Positions 40,301 to 49,526 of a stretch of DNA of 59,083 bases are shown in pieces. The translations under genes and the position numbers were made by a program. Below the pieces are notes generated by a model. The model was not told where the DNA came from. It ran no database searches and saw only the letters and a program-made list of their open reading frames with translations. Position 1 is the first letter of the stretch, and each line of letters begins with the position of its first letter. The DNA comes from Lacinutrix jangbogonensis (GTDB lineage: Bacteria; Bacteroidota; Bacteroidia; Flavobacteriales; Flavobacteriaceae). Location: assembly GCF_000797445.1 (NCBI RefSeq), contig NZ_JSWF01000036.1, positions 1-59,083 on the forward strand, written 5' to 3'.

Positions 40301-41319
40301 CTGTAATAGGATCAACAGATATAGCTACAGATAGTGGAGGAAACCTATCAAATGATGTTTTCTATTCATTTACGGATACTGTTTTACAAGATGTAACACT
40401 ATCACTATGTAATTCTTTATATGATACGTATATAAGAGTTTATAGTGATTGTCCACAAACAAACGAAATTGCTGGTAACGATGATGCTATTGGTTGTGGG
40501 GACGATACTCAATCTGAAGTGACTTTTACAGCACAACCTAATGTAACCTATTATATAATGATTGAAGGTTATGATGAAGAATCTGGTGATTTTGAAATGA
40601 GCTTAAACTGTATACCAAATGTACCATCTCCAGGAAATGATTCATGTTCAACTCCAACAGTTCTTACTTTAGGTGTAACTTTAACTGGAGAAACAACTGC
40701 AGGCGCTACAGATGATACTACTGGAGAAACAGACGATACTGAGTGTGATTCTTACACTTTCAAGTCAGACGTGTGGTACACTTTTGAAGGACCTGTTACA
40801 GGGTCAGCGACAGTAACAACTGTTCTTTCTGGCAACTCAGATGAGGCAAATGTTGCGGTATATTCTTCAACAGATTGTAGTCAATTAGATGTAGATATTT
40901 TAGAATGTTCAGCAGGTAATGGAGGCGAAACTTTAAGTTTAACAGGTTTAACATATGAAGCGACGTACTATGTTAGAGTTTGGAGTGATGGTGTTGTAAC
41001 TAAAAACGCCCAACTTATAGAAGGAACTTTTAATATCACTGTAACCGAAAATACATTATCAACAACAGACTTTGATACTATTGGATTTACTTATTTCCCT
41101 AACCCAGTAGATACTATTTTAACACTTAAATCTGAGGCTACTATGTCTCAAGTTAGAGTATTAAACATGTTAGGTCAAGTTGTATTAACAGAAACGCCAA
41201 ATACGACAACAAAGGAACTAGACTTATCTAATTTACAATCTGGTGCTTATTTTGTTGAAGTTTCAATGGAAGGCACAAATGGCAATAGAACTAAAACAAT
41301 ACGTGTTTTAAAAGAATAA
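37390..41319 (+). CDS. Repeat-rich T9SS-secreted surface protein (1309 aa)
   Basis: It has a signal peptide (MKKITFLLTFLFITLFNFQS), an N-terminal beta-sandwich of ~200 residues, an Ig-like domain (SATPSTICSGSTSTLTW), then eight ~80-residue units of the DASFNYSAAAYC...DPTPTITGL...TYTVTYTT type. Two pre-peptidase-like domains (NDECTGAIAIACGG; NDSCSTPTVLTLG) and a T9SS sorting domain (YFPNPVDTILTLKS to TIRVLKE) follow. The last ~200 residues nearly match those of the upstream giant protein, so the two genes are paralogues. Two adjacent units (39540-40019) are almost identical at DNA level. Probable adhesin; the ligand is unknown. Confidence 0.87.
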   Translation: MKKITFLLTFLFITLFNFQSFSQNLETFETETDESTTFTDNAVTFSLTSSYGTVGTVVRVEKYTGDFGWNGNTNSADKAFIENSEYYTTPNGLRKENNAGMSIAISSVSTFSVSELFIFVADVQAAFAALKNPSGESVTFSGKLNGVQQYTFSITSFSNVETFSPNNGFTKVDFSTQSSDFSGIAIDELVVTSTNEADFLAIDSFEWDVAVVTPTCTDPDVPTAISATPSTICSGSTSTLTWTGALNDASLWHIYTGSCGGTQVGTSATNTFTTATLTGNTTFYIRGEDGVGCVDEASGLCGAVNVTVNPLEDASFNYSAATYCTGDTPIPSISGLQGGTFTTTFGLIVNASTGTIDVSASAPGTYTVTYSTSGPCPNSSDVIVTVNSSDNAFFNYTAPAYCVDATDPTPMIGGLIGGTFSSGAGLSINASTGAIDVSSSTPGIYGVTYTTTGACPNTWIVNVTINALDDASFNYGLLNYCMTGTDPTPTITGTAGGTFTALPSGLNINSSSGAIDVSDSAAATYTVTYTTTGTCPNSSGVSVTINALDNASFNYSTAAYCSADTDPTPTITGLAGGTFTSFSSAPGGLSITSGTGAIDISTSAPGTYTVTYTTIGACPNSSSVSVTVNALDDASFNYSTAAYCSADTDPTPTITGLAGGTFTSFSSAPGGLSITSGSGAIDVSTSAPGTYTVTYTTIGACPNSSSVSVTVNALDDASFSFDAPAYCQDAADPTPTITGLPAGSFSSAPGGLSITSGTGAIDVSTSAPGTYTVTYTTAGACPNSSNVNVTVNALDDASFSFDAPAYCQDDADPTPTITGLPAGSFSSAPGGLSITSGTGAIDVSTSAPGTYTVTYTTAGACPNSSNVNVTVNALDDASFLYSAPTYCTDIIVTSPMVIGLAGGTFTSTMGLIIDPNTGEISVSDSIPDTYTVTYTTSGTCPNSSSVSVTIEDCAPINDECTGAIAIACGGTVIGSTDIATDSGGNLSNDVFYSFTDTVLQDVTLSLCNSLYDTYIRVYSDCPQTNEIAGNDDAIGCGDDTQSEVTFTAQPNVTYYIMIEGYDEESGDFEMSLNCIPNVPSPGNDSCSTPTVLTLGVTLTGETTAGATDDTTGETDDTECDSYTFKSDVWYTFEGPVTGSATVTTVLSGNSDEANVAVYSSTDCSQLDVDILECSAGNGGETLSLTGLTYEATYYVRVWSDGVVTKNAQLIEGTFNITVTENTLSTTDFDTIGFTYFPNPVDTILTLKSEATMSQVRVLNMLGQVVLTETPNTTTKELDLSNLQSGAYFVEVSMEGTNGNRTKTIRVLKE
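38843..39057 (+). repeat. 215-bp block shared with the first giant gene
   Basis: Identical to 31785-31999, as described there. It forms one DASF unit in the middle of the eight-unit tract. Confidence 0.85.
39540..40019 (+). repeat. Two near-identical 240-bp tandem units
   Basis: The units starting near 39540 and 39780 differ at one base that I can see (GCT versus GAT in the QDAADPTP/QDDADPTP codon). The pair of units before them (39060-39539) is also almost identical to each other. The number of units is likely to vary between strains. Confidence 0.8.
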
Positions 41320-41340
41320 AACAAGGTATTATATAAACTT

Positions 41341-41379
41341 AAAAAGGGCTTCTATAAATTTATAGAAGCCCTTTTTTTA
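41341..41379 (+). terminator. Intrinsic terminator after the second giant gene
   Basis: AAAAAGGGCTTCTATAAA and TTTATAGAAGCCCTTTTT form a near-perfect stem with a T tract, almost the same as the one at 37166-37204. The whole 3' region of the two genes is duplicated. Confidence 0.85.
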
Positions 41380-41496
41380 TATCATAATTTGTCAATCAAT
41401 TTATTGGTCTAAAGAAATGAAGGTTTCTGTTCTCGATACCATCAATATATGTATTTTAATTTACAACTATCAAGAAGTGACTGTGTTTCAAAGTTT

Positions 41497-43002
41497 TCAC
41501 CTATTCCTCCAAAAGAAAGGCGTAAACAAAATCAACACCGTAAAAAGCTCCAATCGTCCAATAAGCATTAAAAAAGAAGCCCACCATTTACCAACTGCTG
41601 GTAAGCCTGAATAATTATTAACTGGTCCAAAATCGCCTAAAGCAGGACCTACGTTTCCTAAACTTGAAGCTGCTAAACCAATAGCAGATTCAAAATCTAT
41701 TCTCATCATGGAAAACCCTAATGTTCCAACAATAAATGCTAAAAGATAAAGAATAAAAAAACCAAGAATATTAAATACAATAGCTCCAGAAACCGAACGC
41801 TTATTATAACGCACAGGCAATATTGCATTAGGGTGCAATGCGCGTTTAAATTCCAAAAACCCATTTTTAATGGTTATTAAATGGCGCACTATTTTTATAC
41901 CTCCAGAAGTACTTCCTGCTGAACCACCAAGAAACATCATCCCAAAGAAAAAGATAGTTAAAAAAGGTGTCCATAAGGTATAATCGGCCGTCACAAATCC
42001 TGTAGTAGTAATAATGGCCAACACTTGAAATAAACCGTGTCTAAAGGCACTCTCACCAGCCCCTAAAACTTGAGGATGTGCTATGGAAGAGATGCTCATA
42101 TCTGCATTAAAATAAATAATAACAGCAGCAACAATTGTAAAAATAGCGATAAACTTAAAGTAAAGTTTAAACTCTTCATCTTGTAAAACCTTAGAAGCCT
42201 TTCCTTTAAAAGCAAAATAGCTTAATACAAAGTTTGTTCCAGCAAGAAACATAAAGGCGATAATAATGTATTGTATTAATGGCGAATAGTTCCAATGGGC
42301 AACACTTGCATTTTTAGTAGAAAATCCTCCTGTAGACAGTGTACTCATAGAGTGGTTTACAGCATCGAAAAAAGACATACCCGCAAGCTTAAGTAAAATC
42401 GTTTCTGCAGCGGTATAACCAAAGTATATTAACCACAAACGTTTTGCTGTATCTGTAATTCTAGGATGTAATTTATCTGCACTTGGTCCAGGCGCTTCAG
42501 CAGCAAACAACTGCATACCTCCTATTCCTAACAATGGTAAAATGGCTACTGCAAGTACAATAATACCCATTCCGCCAATCCAATGTGTTAAACTTCTCCA
42601 AAACAGAATACCTTCTGGAACGACTTCAATATCATTTAAAATGGAAGCTCCTGTAGTTGTAAAACCAGACATGGTCTCGAAAAAAGCATCTGTAAAACCC
42701 GGTATTACTTCAGTAAAAATATAAGGAATAGTACCAGACAATGCCATAACTATCCACCCAAAAGCGACGACAATGTAACCTTCGCGCTTGTTCATTTCTT
42801 TTTTATGGTTTCTTGTATAAACCATAGCAGAAACACCAATAAGAACAGTCATTAATCCAGATAAAAACAGCTTTAAAGTAACACCATCTTTATAGATTAA
42901 ACTCACTAATGCCGAGATAAGCATAAAGCCTCCATTAAACAGGAATAACAACCCGAAGAAATGAAAGATAATTTTATAATTGAGTTTTAGACCTTTACGC
43001 AT
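41497..43002 (-). CDS. trkH: Trk-type potassium uptake membrane subunit TrkH
   Basis: This 501-residue polytopic membrane protein forms the K+ translocation pore of the Trk/Ktr system. Selectivity-loop regions are visible at ETMSGFTTTGASIL, HSMSTLSTGGFSTKN, ITTTGFVTADY and AASSLGNVGPALG, the four pore repeats. It lies 6 bp downstream of trkA on the same strand, so they form one operon and one complex. K+ uptake supports osmotic balance, which suits a marine lifestyle. Confidence 0.94.
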   Translation of the reverse strand: MRKGLKLNYKIIFHFFGLLFLFNGGFMLISALVSLIYKDGVTLKLFLSGLMTVLIGVSAMVYTRNHKKEMNKREGYIVVAFGWIVMALSGTIPYIFTEVIPGFTDAFFETMSGFTTTGASILNDIEVVPEGILFWRSLTHWIGGMGIIVLAVAILPLLGIGGMQLFAAEAPGPSADKLHPRITDTAKRLWLIYFGYTAAETILLKLAGMSFFDAVNHSMSTLSTGGFSTKNASVAHWNYSPLIQYIIIAFMFLAGTNFVLSYFAFKGKASKVLQDEEFKLYFKFIAIFTIVAAVIIYFNADMSISSIAHPQVLGAGESAFRHGLFQVLAIITTTGFVTADYTLWTPFLTIFFFGMMFLGGSAGSTSGGIKIVRHLITIKNGFLEFKRALHPNAILPVRYNKRSVSGAIVFNILGFFILYLLAFIVGTLGFSMMRIDFESAIGLAASSLGNVGPALGDFGPVNNYSGLPAVGKWWASFLMLIGRLELFTVLILFTPFFWRNR

Positions 43003-43008
43003 GGTAGA

Positions 43009-44358
43009 TTACAGAAATAATTTTTCAACTTCTTTTATTGATTTTGGTAAGCAACACACTACAATATAATCTCCTGCTTCAATTTTAAAACTTCCTAGAG
43101 CAATTAAACCTTCTCCATCTCTAATAACACCTCCAATAATTGCAGAGCGTGGAAATGCTACATCTTTAATTTCTTGATTACATATTTTAGAATTACTCTT
43201 TACTCTAAACTCTAGCAGCTCTGCATTCATGTTGTTAAGCTTAGTCATTGCAACAACCTCTCCTTTTCTAATGTATCTAAAGATGTTGTTGGCTGCTAAT
43301 AGTTTTTTATTGACTAAAGTATCGATGCCTATGGATTGAGACAACTCAAAATAATCCATATTTTCTACCAAAGCAATGGTTTTTTTAACACCTTTAGATT
43401 TTGCCACTAAGCAAGACATAATATTAGTTTCAGAATTACCAGTAACCGAAATAAAAGCATCCATATCGCCAATATTTTCTTCTTCTAATAATTCTACATT
43501 TCTTCCATCTCCATTAATAACTAACACTTTCTCTAGTTCATCTGCAAGATCGAAAGCAACGTCTCTATTATTTTCTATTAGCTTAACTTTAAACTGCTTT
43601 GCACTTAAATCGCGAGCAGTTTTGTAACCTATTTTACTACCACCAAGAATCATAACATCCTTAATTGGAGTATTTATTTTGCCTGTCATTTTACACAATT
43701 CATCTCCTCCTCCAGCACACGTAATAAATACTGCTGTATCGCCTTCTTTAAATTGTGTATCTCCTCTTGGAATTATTGTGTATTGTGTGCCAAAGCGTTG
43801 AATTGCAATGGGCACAAAGTGAATTTCTGGAAAGTATTGTGCTGCCTCTTTTACAGATTTACCCACAAAAGATGCTGTTCTAGATAAATTTAAACTTACC
43901 ATTCTAAGCGCTCCACCTTCAAACTCATAGCTTTCCTTAAAGGCAGATTGACTCAATAGTAATTGAATTTCTGAAGCTGCCAAAGATTCAGGAGAAATAA
44001 GTTCGTCTATTCCTAAACGCGTAAAACCAACCTCATCTTTGTGTGTAATAAATTCGGTATTAGAAATACGTGCAATAGTACGTTTCGAACCTAATTGTTT
44101 AGCTAAAACGCATACGGTAATATTAGTAGTTTCAGAGGCTGTAACAGCGATAACAAGATCACTACCTTCCACTCTAGCCTCTTTTAACATGGCTATAGAA
44201 GTAGCATCTCCTTTTAAAACTTTAATATCTAAATGATTGTCTGCATAAGAAAGACTCGCTCTATCAGTATCTATTAACGTAATTTCTTGCGATTCGTAAG
44301 ACAATAATTTTGCTAAATGAAATCCAACTTCACCAGCTCCAGCAATAATTATTTTCAT
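43009..44358 (-). CDS. trkA: Trk system regulatory subunit TrkA
   Basis: This 449-residue cytoplasmic protein has two RCK modules. The first Rossmann fold opens with MKIIIAGAGEVGFHLAKLLS and the second with VMILGGSKIGYKTARDLS; each is followed by an RCK-C (TrkA-C) domain (about residues 140-220 and 370-449). It binds NAD(H) or nucleotides and gates TrkH. The gene precedes trkH with a 6-bp gap. Confidence 0.94.
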   Translation of the reverse strand: MKIIIAGAGEVGFHLAKLLSYESQEITLIDTDRASLSYADNHLDIKVLKGDATSIAMLKEARVEGSDLVIAVTASETTNITVCVLAKQLGSKRTIARISNTEFITHKDEVGFTRLGIDELISPESLAASEIQLLLSQSAFKESYEFEGGALRMVSLNLSRTASFVGKSVKEAAQYFPEIHFVPIAIQRFGTQYTIIPRGDTQFKEGDTAVFITCAGGGDELCKMTGKINTPIKDVMILGGSKIGYKTARDLSAKQFKVKLIENNRDVAFDLADELEKVLVINGDGRNVELLEEENIGDMDAFISVTGNSETNIMSCLVAKSKGVKKTIALVENMDYFELSQSIGIDTLVNKKLLAANNIFRYIRKGEVVAMTKLNNMNAELLEFRVKSNSKICNQEIKDVAFPRSAIIGGVIRDGEGLIALGSFKIEAGDYIVVCCLPKSIKEVEKLFL

Positions 44359-44435
44359 TATTTTTTTTATAAGAAAGGAATCGCAAAGATAATTAATTTA
44401 TTGTTTGTAGGTTTCTTAAAAGAATACCAATGTAT

Positions 44436-44443
44436 TATCTTTG
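44436..44443 (+). promoter_or_regulatory. Bacteroidota -7 box upstream of ubiE
   Basis: TATCTTTG matches TAnnTTTG and lies 13 bp before the TTG start of ubiE, leaving a very short leader. A -33 element at normal spacing is not obvious. Confidence 0.4.
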
Positions 44444-44456
44444 ACAAAAAATTATT

Positions 44457-45185
44457 TTGACAAAAGTTAATCCTTATAAAGACAGTAATCTTGGCAAAAA
44501 AGAGCAGGTTACAAAGATGTTTGATACTATTTCTGGAGAATACGATGGTTTAAATCGTGTTATTTCTTTTGGAATAGATATTAAATGGAGGAAAAAAGTA
44601 GTAGAAATTATAAAAGCTACACATCCTGAAACCGTACTAGATATTGCTACAGGAACTGGAGATTTAGCGATTAATCTTGCTGAAACGAGTGCTCTAAAAA
44701 TTACAGGCTTAGATATTAGTAGTGGCATGCTTGACGTTGGAAAAACTAAAATTGCGGCTAAAAACCTTGACAATAAAATTGAAATGATTATTGGAGATAG
44801 TGAAAACATGCCTTTTGAAGACAATGCATTCGACGCTATTACCGTTGCCTTTGGTGTTCGTAATTTTGAAACACTAGCAAAAGGATTAAAAGACATTTTA
44901 CGTGTTTTAAAACCTGGTGGCACTTTTGTTATTCTTGAAACCTCTGTACCAACAAAATTCCCTTTTAAACAAGGTTATAAATTTCATTCTAAAATTATTT
45001 TACCAACCATTGGAAAATTATTTTCTAAAGACAAAACTGCTTATAAATATTTGAGCGAAAGTGCCTCTGTTTTTCCTTATGGTGAAGCACTAAACAATAT
45101 TTTACGTAATATTGGGTTTATAAATGTTAAAGATTTGCCACAAACTTTTGGAGTGGCAACAATTTATACAGCATCAAAACAATAA
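44457..45185 (+). CDS. ubiE: Demethylmenaquinone methyltransferase (UbiE/MenG)
   Basis: This 242-residue SAM-dependent enzyme performs the last C-methylation in menaquinone synthesis. Motif I is [15 protein letters not shown], followed by [13 protein letters not shown] and the family [26 protein letters not shown]. The TTG start at 44457 is accepted because the conserved [19 protein letters not shown]-terminus precedes the first ATG. Divergent from trkA. Its stop is 1 bp before the porT ATG, so they are coupled, as often seen in flavobacteria. Confidence 0.94.
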   Translation: MTKVNPYKDSNLGKKEQVTKMFDTISGEYDGLNRVISFGIDIKWRKKVVEIIKATHPETVLDIATGTGDLAINLAETSALKITGLDISSGMLDVGKTKIAAKNLDNKIEMIIGDSENMPFEDNAFDAITVAFGVRNFETLAKGLKDILRVLKPGGTFVILETSVPTKFPFKQGYKFHSKIILPTIGKLFSKDKTAYKYLSESASVFPYGEALNNILRNIGFINVKDLPQTFGVATIYTASKQ

Positions 45186-45186
45186 C

Positions 45187-45909
45187 ATGAGTAAACTAAT
45201 TGCCCTATTTATATGTATTACAGCTAGTAGCCTGTGTTCTGCACAATTATTTACTAGAGAAAAAGTACAGAATAACCAGAACATGGATAAACAATCCCTA
45301 AGTTGGGGATATTACTTTGGCACGAACAATCTAGACTTCAAGATTGATTATAACGAAAACATAGGAGATATAGAAACCGTAAAAACCTTTGGTTTTAATG
45401 TAGGTTTAATTGGCGATATTCGTATTACTGATTACATTAACATTAGACTAGAACCAGGTTTAGTAATTGCCGCAAGAACTTTAAATTATCCTGAAAATTA
45501 TTTTGAAGGCATTCCAGAAGAAGATTTAAATAACTCAGATTTCATACGCGAGATAAAATCTACTTATGTATACATCCCTCTATTAATAAGGCTTTCTACA
45601 AAGCGTGTAAATAATATTAAACCATTTATTCATTTTGGTATTGCAACATCTTTAAATTTATCGAGTAACGAAAAAAACCCTGAAGATAATTCTGGTGGCG
45701 AATTTAGAACCACTAGTAGTACTCAGTTTTTAGATCTTGGTTTTGGTATCGATTTTTACTTAAACTGGTTTAAATTCACGCCTTCTATTCGTGGTGTTTT
45801 TGCTTTAAACGATGAATTAATTAAAGATGTAGACCCTAACAGCCCATGGACTGGAAATATTAGTTCTATGAAAACGCGTGGTATTTTTATTAATTTAGCT
45901 TTTAGATAG
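45187..45909 (+). CDS. porT: PorT-family outer-membrane beta-barrel protein
   Basis: PorT is needed for the type IX secretion system. The 240-residue protein has a signal peptide (MSKLIALFICITASSLCSAQ) and alternating beta-strand character to the end, including GYYFGTNNLDFKIDY, NVGLIGDIRITDYINIRLEP, TYVYIPLLIRLSTKR and a C-terminal GIFINLAFR with terminal Arg-Phe-like ending. The start at 45187 follows ubiE by 1 bp; the longer frame from 45124 overlaps ubiE. Three T9SS cargo genes elsewhere in the window use this machinery. Confidence 0.88.
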   Translation: MSKLIALFICITASSLCSAQLFTREKVQNNQNMDKQSLSWGYYFGTNNLDFKIDYNENIGDIETVKTFGFNVGLIGDIRITDYINIRLEPGLVIAARTLNYPENYFEGIPEEDLNNSDFIREIKSTYVYIPLLIRLSTKRVNNIKPFIHFGIATSLNLSSNEKNPEDNSGGEFRTTSSTQFLDLGFGIDFYLNWFKFTPSIRGVFALNDELIKDVDPNSPWTGNISSMKTRGIFINLAFR

Positions 45910-45989
45910 AAAATAAGAATTCATTGCTCAGTCTCAGTACACAGTAATGACTAGTTAAAGAGGCACAACTGGATATATCTTAAAATTTC

Positions 45990-46034
45990 AAGAGAGATTG
46001 CCGCGTCGTTCCATTGTTTCTTCTCGCAACGACG
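45990..46034. repeat. REP-like element
   Basis: AGAGATTGCCGCGTCGTT and TCGCAACGACG resemble the arms of the element at 18142-18215 in shorter form. It lies between convergent porT and the SpoU methyltransferase gene. Confidence 0.45.
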
Positions 46035-46070
46035 TATTTGAGCAGGCAACTTTTAAAACTTTAAGCACCT

Positions 46071-46796
46071 TTAACTTAGGCTACGCCTAAACTCACTCAA
46101 TAATATAGCAGTTGCGGTCGCTACGTTTAAACTTTCCGTAGCTTGTATCTCCCCAAAACGAGGAATTGCAACACGTTGTGTTACTTGTTTTTCTATAGCA
46201 TCAGAAATGCCATTCGCTTCATTTCCCATAATTATGATACCTGCGTTAGGCAATTCACTTCTATAAACAGATGCGCCATCCATAAAAGCACCAAAAATCG
46301 GCATTTCAGCTTCAACTAAAAAGGTATTCAAATCTAAATAACTAATATTTACTCTAGTAATCGATCCCATTGTAGCTTGCACAACTTTAGGGTTATAACA
46401 ATCTACAGTTTCTTTACTACATACTAATTCTTTAATACCAAACCAATCGCACAATCTAATAATTGTACCCAAATTCCCTGGATCGCGAATGCTATCTAAT
46501 GCAACAACTAAACCTTGAGGGTCGATGTTTTTTTGAATCGGTATTTTAAAAACTGCCAATGCCTTATTTGGCGTTGTTAGAAAACTAATTTTTTTTAATT
46601 CGGCTTCCGTAATTAATGTTTCATTTTCGGTATGACTTTTGAAAGACTCTGTTGTAAATAAAAGATGTAATTGTAATGAAGAGTCTAAAAGTTCGTTAAT
46701 AACTTTGATGCCTTCAGCCACAAAAAAGCCATCAGCAATTCTGAATTTTTTTTGTTTAAGTCGCGTTATTAGTTTTATTTGGCTTTTTGATAGCAT
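46071..46796 (-). CDS. TrmH/SpoU-family RNA 2'-O-ribose methyltransferase
   Basis: This 241-residue SPOUT enzyme has an N-terminal substrate-binding domain (ITRLKQKKFRIADGFFVAEGIKVI) and the SPOUT knot motifs ALDSIRDPGNLGTIIRLCDW, IIMGNEANGIS and RVAIPRFGEIQATESLNVATA. It probably methylates rRNA or tRNA ribose; the exact site is unknown. It is divergent from tamL, which starts 81 bp away, an arrangement I recall in many flavobacteria. Confidence 0.92.
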   Translation of the reverse strand: MLSKSQIKLITRLKQKKFRIADGFFVAEGIKVINELLDSSLQLHLLFTTESFKSHTENETLITEAELKKISFLTTPNKALAVFKIPIQKNIDPQGLVVALDSIRDPGNLGTIIRLCDWFGIKELVCSKETVDCYNPKVVQATMGSITRVNISYLDLNTFLVEAEMPIFGAFMDGASVYRSELPNAGIIIMGNEANGISDAIEKQVTQRVAIPRFGEIQATESLNVATATAILLSEFRRSLS

Positions 46797-46877
46797 TTAA
46801 AAAATGTATTTTTGAATCTTAAGTGATTCAAATTAAAAAAATTAGAGTCGGAACAAATCCTTTTAAAGAAAGTTTAG

Positions 46878-49409
46878 TTGAAAATACAAGATTCAAAAAT
46901 ACTACTTATTATTTTAATTTTTGGTTTTCTAACCTCGTGTGACTCTGTTAAACGTGTGCCCAAAAACGCGCACTTACTAACTAAAGCCACATTAAAGGTA
47001 AACGACAGAAAGGAAGAAAGCGAAGCTATAACCAACCTTATTTATCAAAAACCAAATAACAGTATCCCTTATACAAATATAAAAACAAGACTTTATATTC
47101 ATAATTTGGCAAGACCAAATTTAGATTCTATTTTAAAAGCTAGAGTTGTAAACAACCCAAAAAAAACGGAAAGACAGATTAAATTCTTGTCCAAAAAGCA
47201 ATTCGATCAACGTTTACAAAACAAATTAGCCTTTAATAATTGGCTTAAAAAAACTGGAGAAGCTCCGGTAATTGTAAACGATACGCTCTCTCAAAAATCT
47301 ATAGAGAGACTAGAAGTTCATTATTATAATAATGGTTGGTTTGATGTTAAAGCAGATTTCGAGACTATTAGAAATGAGAATAAAAGAGCGGCTATAAACT
47401 ACAACGTAACTACTGGAAAACCTTATATAACGGACTCGCTTTCTACAAAAATTGCTACTCCGGTAATAGATTCTTTATACCAAAGCGTTAAAGCTAAATC
47501 ATTAATAAAACCGAATAAACAATATAAGACTAACGATTTGTTAGATGAACGAGACCGCATTACAGAAATGCTTAGAAATTCTGGTGTATATCATTTTTCT
47601 CAAGATAATATCTATATTGAAATAGATACTATTGGTAAAACTAAAAAAGTTAACATTAATTTACAAATAAGCGAAAAAGCGATTAGACAAGAAGACACCA
47701 CACTATACGAACCGTTTAAAATTTATAAAGTAAAAGATGTAAACATTTACACCAATAGCGCTTTTGAAAATAAAGACAAACCTATTACAGATACTTTAGT
47801 ATATAAAGACTATAATATTTACAGCAAAGAAAAGTTGCGATACAATTCTAAAACGCTAACCGATGCTATTTTTATTAAACCAAACACTATTTTTAGAGAT
47901 AAAAACAAACCGCAAACTTCAAGAAGAATTAGTAATTTAAAAACCTTTAAATATCCTAAAATTGATTATGTCGTTAATGACGCAGACACGACATTAACTG
48001 CTAATATATATTTAACACCATTAAAGAAATTTGGTTTAGATTTTAGAGCTGAAGCATCTCAAAGCAACATACAATCTATCGGATTCTCTTTAAACCCAAG
48101 TGTAATAATGCGTAATGTATTTAAAGGAGCCGAAACACTTGAGCTTTCTGGAATAGCATCCATTGGAGCCTCTAAAGATGGTTCCAACGAGCGTGATCAA
48201 CTATTCGATATTAATGAGATTGGCGCTAATTTAAGATTAACAATCCCAAGATTATTATCGCCTTTTAATACTACAAAAATAATCCCTAGTGCCATGTTTC
48301 CGTCTACTAGAATTAGCTTAGCGACTACAAGCCAGACTAATGTAGGTCTAGACAAGCAAACAGCAATAGGAACTTTTAATTACAGATGGTTACCAAGTGC
48401 TAAAGTATCTAATAGATTAGATCTCTTTAATATTCAATTTGTAAAAAACTTAAATACAGCGAATTATTTTAATGTCTACGAAAACTCATTTAATAACTTA
48501 AATGATATTGCAATAAATTCAGGTTATATAAATAGTGGTGAAACATTAACACTTCCAGAACAAGCAAATCAGTTTATAGCAGACGCAACTAGTGGGTCAG
48601 TAAATGGTATTTCTGAAGACGACTTACAAACAGTAAATTCAATAAATGAAAGAAAAGAAAGGCTTACCGAAGACAACCTTATTTTAGCTACAAATTTTAG
48701 TTTCACCAAAGACAGGCGTGATAATTTATTCGACAACGATTTCTCTATTTTTAGATTAAAATTAGAACTCGCAGGAAATATTTTCGCAGCAACTTCAAAC
48801 CTTTTAGGTCTTCAAAAAAACGACAATGATAAATATGAATTGTTTAACGTTCAGTTTTCACAATATGTAAAAACAGAACTAGACTACGTAAAATATTGGG
48901 ATTTAGGAAATAAAAATGTTGTGGCAATACGCACCTTTTTTGGTATTGCTATTCCTTATGGTAACTCTACGAATATTCCGTTTGCTAAAAGTTTCTTTAG
49001 CGGTGGCGCCAATGATAATCGTGCTTGGGCCGCCTATAATTTAGGTCCAGGAAGCACACAATCTATAAACGAATTTAACGAAGCGAATATGAAAATTGCT
49101 TTAAGTGTCGAAAATCGTTTTAATCTTTTTGGCGCTCTAAATGGCGCTATATTTATAGATGCTGGAAACATATGGAATGTACTGGATGATGTTACTGATG
49201 ATGCAGCCACATTCAGCTCGTTGGCCTCTATTAAAGATATAGCCATTGGCTCTGGTTTTGGATTGCGATACGACTTTAATTTCTTTATACTAAGAGGAGA
49301 TATTGGTTTTAAAACTTACGATCCTTCTTATGGCGATAGTAACCGTTGGTTTAATGATTACAACTTCCCTAATGCAGCTTATAATATAGGTATTAACTAT
49401 CCTTTTTAA
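46878..49409 (+). CDS. tamL: Outer-membrane assembly lipoprotein TamL (BamA/TamA-like)
   Basis: This 843-residue Omp85-family protein begins with a lipoprotein signal (FGFLTSC, Cys21), then POTRA-like domains (to about residue 350) and a C-terminal 16-strand barrel ending in FPNAAYNIGINYPF. The lipidated form is the Bacteroidota TamL, partner of TamB in outer-membrane protein or lipid transport. The TTG at 46878 is used because no ATG lies before the signal. The FSGGANDNRAWAAY motif is the conserved loop-6 region of the family. Confidence 0.88.
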   Translation: MKIQDSKILLIILIFGFLTSCDSVKRVPKNAHLLTKATLKVNDRKEESEAITNLIYQKPNNSIPYTNIKTRLYIHNLARPNLDSILKARVVNNPKKTERQIKFLSKKQFDQRLQNKLAFNNWLKKTGEAPVIVNDTLSQKSIERLEVHYYNNGWFDVKADFETIRNENKRAAINYNVTTGKPYITDSLSTKIATPVIDSLYQSVKAKSLIKPNKQYKTNDLLDERDRITEMLRNSGVYHFSQDNIYIEIDTIGKTKKVNINLQISEKAIRQEDTTLYEPFKIYKVKDVNIYTNSAFENKDKPITDTLVYKDYNIYSKEKLRYNSKTLTDAIFIKPNTIFRDKNKPQTSRRISNLKTFKYPKIDYVVNDADTTLTANIYLTPLKKFGLDFRAEASQSNIQSIGFSLNPSVIMRNVFKGAETLELSGIASIGASKDGSNERDQLFDINEIGANLRLTIPRLLSPFNTTKIIPSAMFPSTRISLATTSQTNVGLDKQTAIGTFNYRWLPSAKVSNRLDLFNIQFVKNLNTANYFNVYENSFNNLNDIAINSGYINSGETLTLPEQANQFIADATSGSVNGISEDDLQTVNSINERKERLTEDNLILATNFSFTKDRRDNLFDNDFSIFRLKLELAGNIFAATSNLLGLQKNDNDKYELFNVQFSQYVKTELDYVKYWDLGNKNVVAIRTFFGIAIPYGNSTNIPFAKSFFSGGANDNRAWAAYNLGPGSTQSINEFNEANMKIALSVENRFNLFGALNGAIFIDAGNIWNVLDDVTDDAATFSSLASIKDIAIGSGFGLRYDFNFFILRGDIGFKTYDPSYGDSNRWFNDYNFPNAAYNIGINYPF

Positions 49410-49487
49410 TCCTGCTTCCCCTAAGTTTAACTACATCGTTTTCGCTGTTTTATTACTGATTTTAATAATAAATATTCAAAAATTGTT

Positions 49488-49495
49488 TACTTTTG
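49488..49495 (+). promoter_or_regulatory. Bacteroidota -7 box for fbaA
   Basis: TACTTTTG matches TAnnTTTG, 32 bp before the fbaA ATG. A well-placed -33 TTTG was not found. Confidence 0.45.
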
Positions 49496-49526
49496 AGAAT
49501 CAATTTTTAACTAAAACATTAGAAAA

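Noticed and set aside
41417-41614. 65-codon plus-strand ORF near the trkH end
   Set aside because: Its second half is antisense to trkH and its composition is unlike neighbouring genes.
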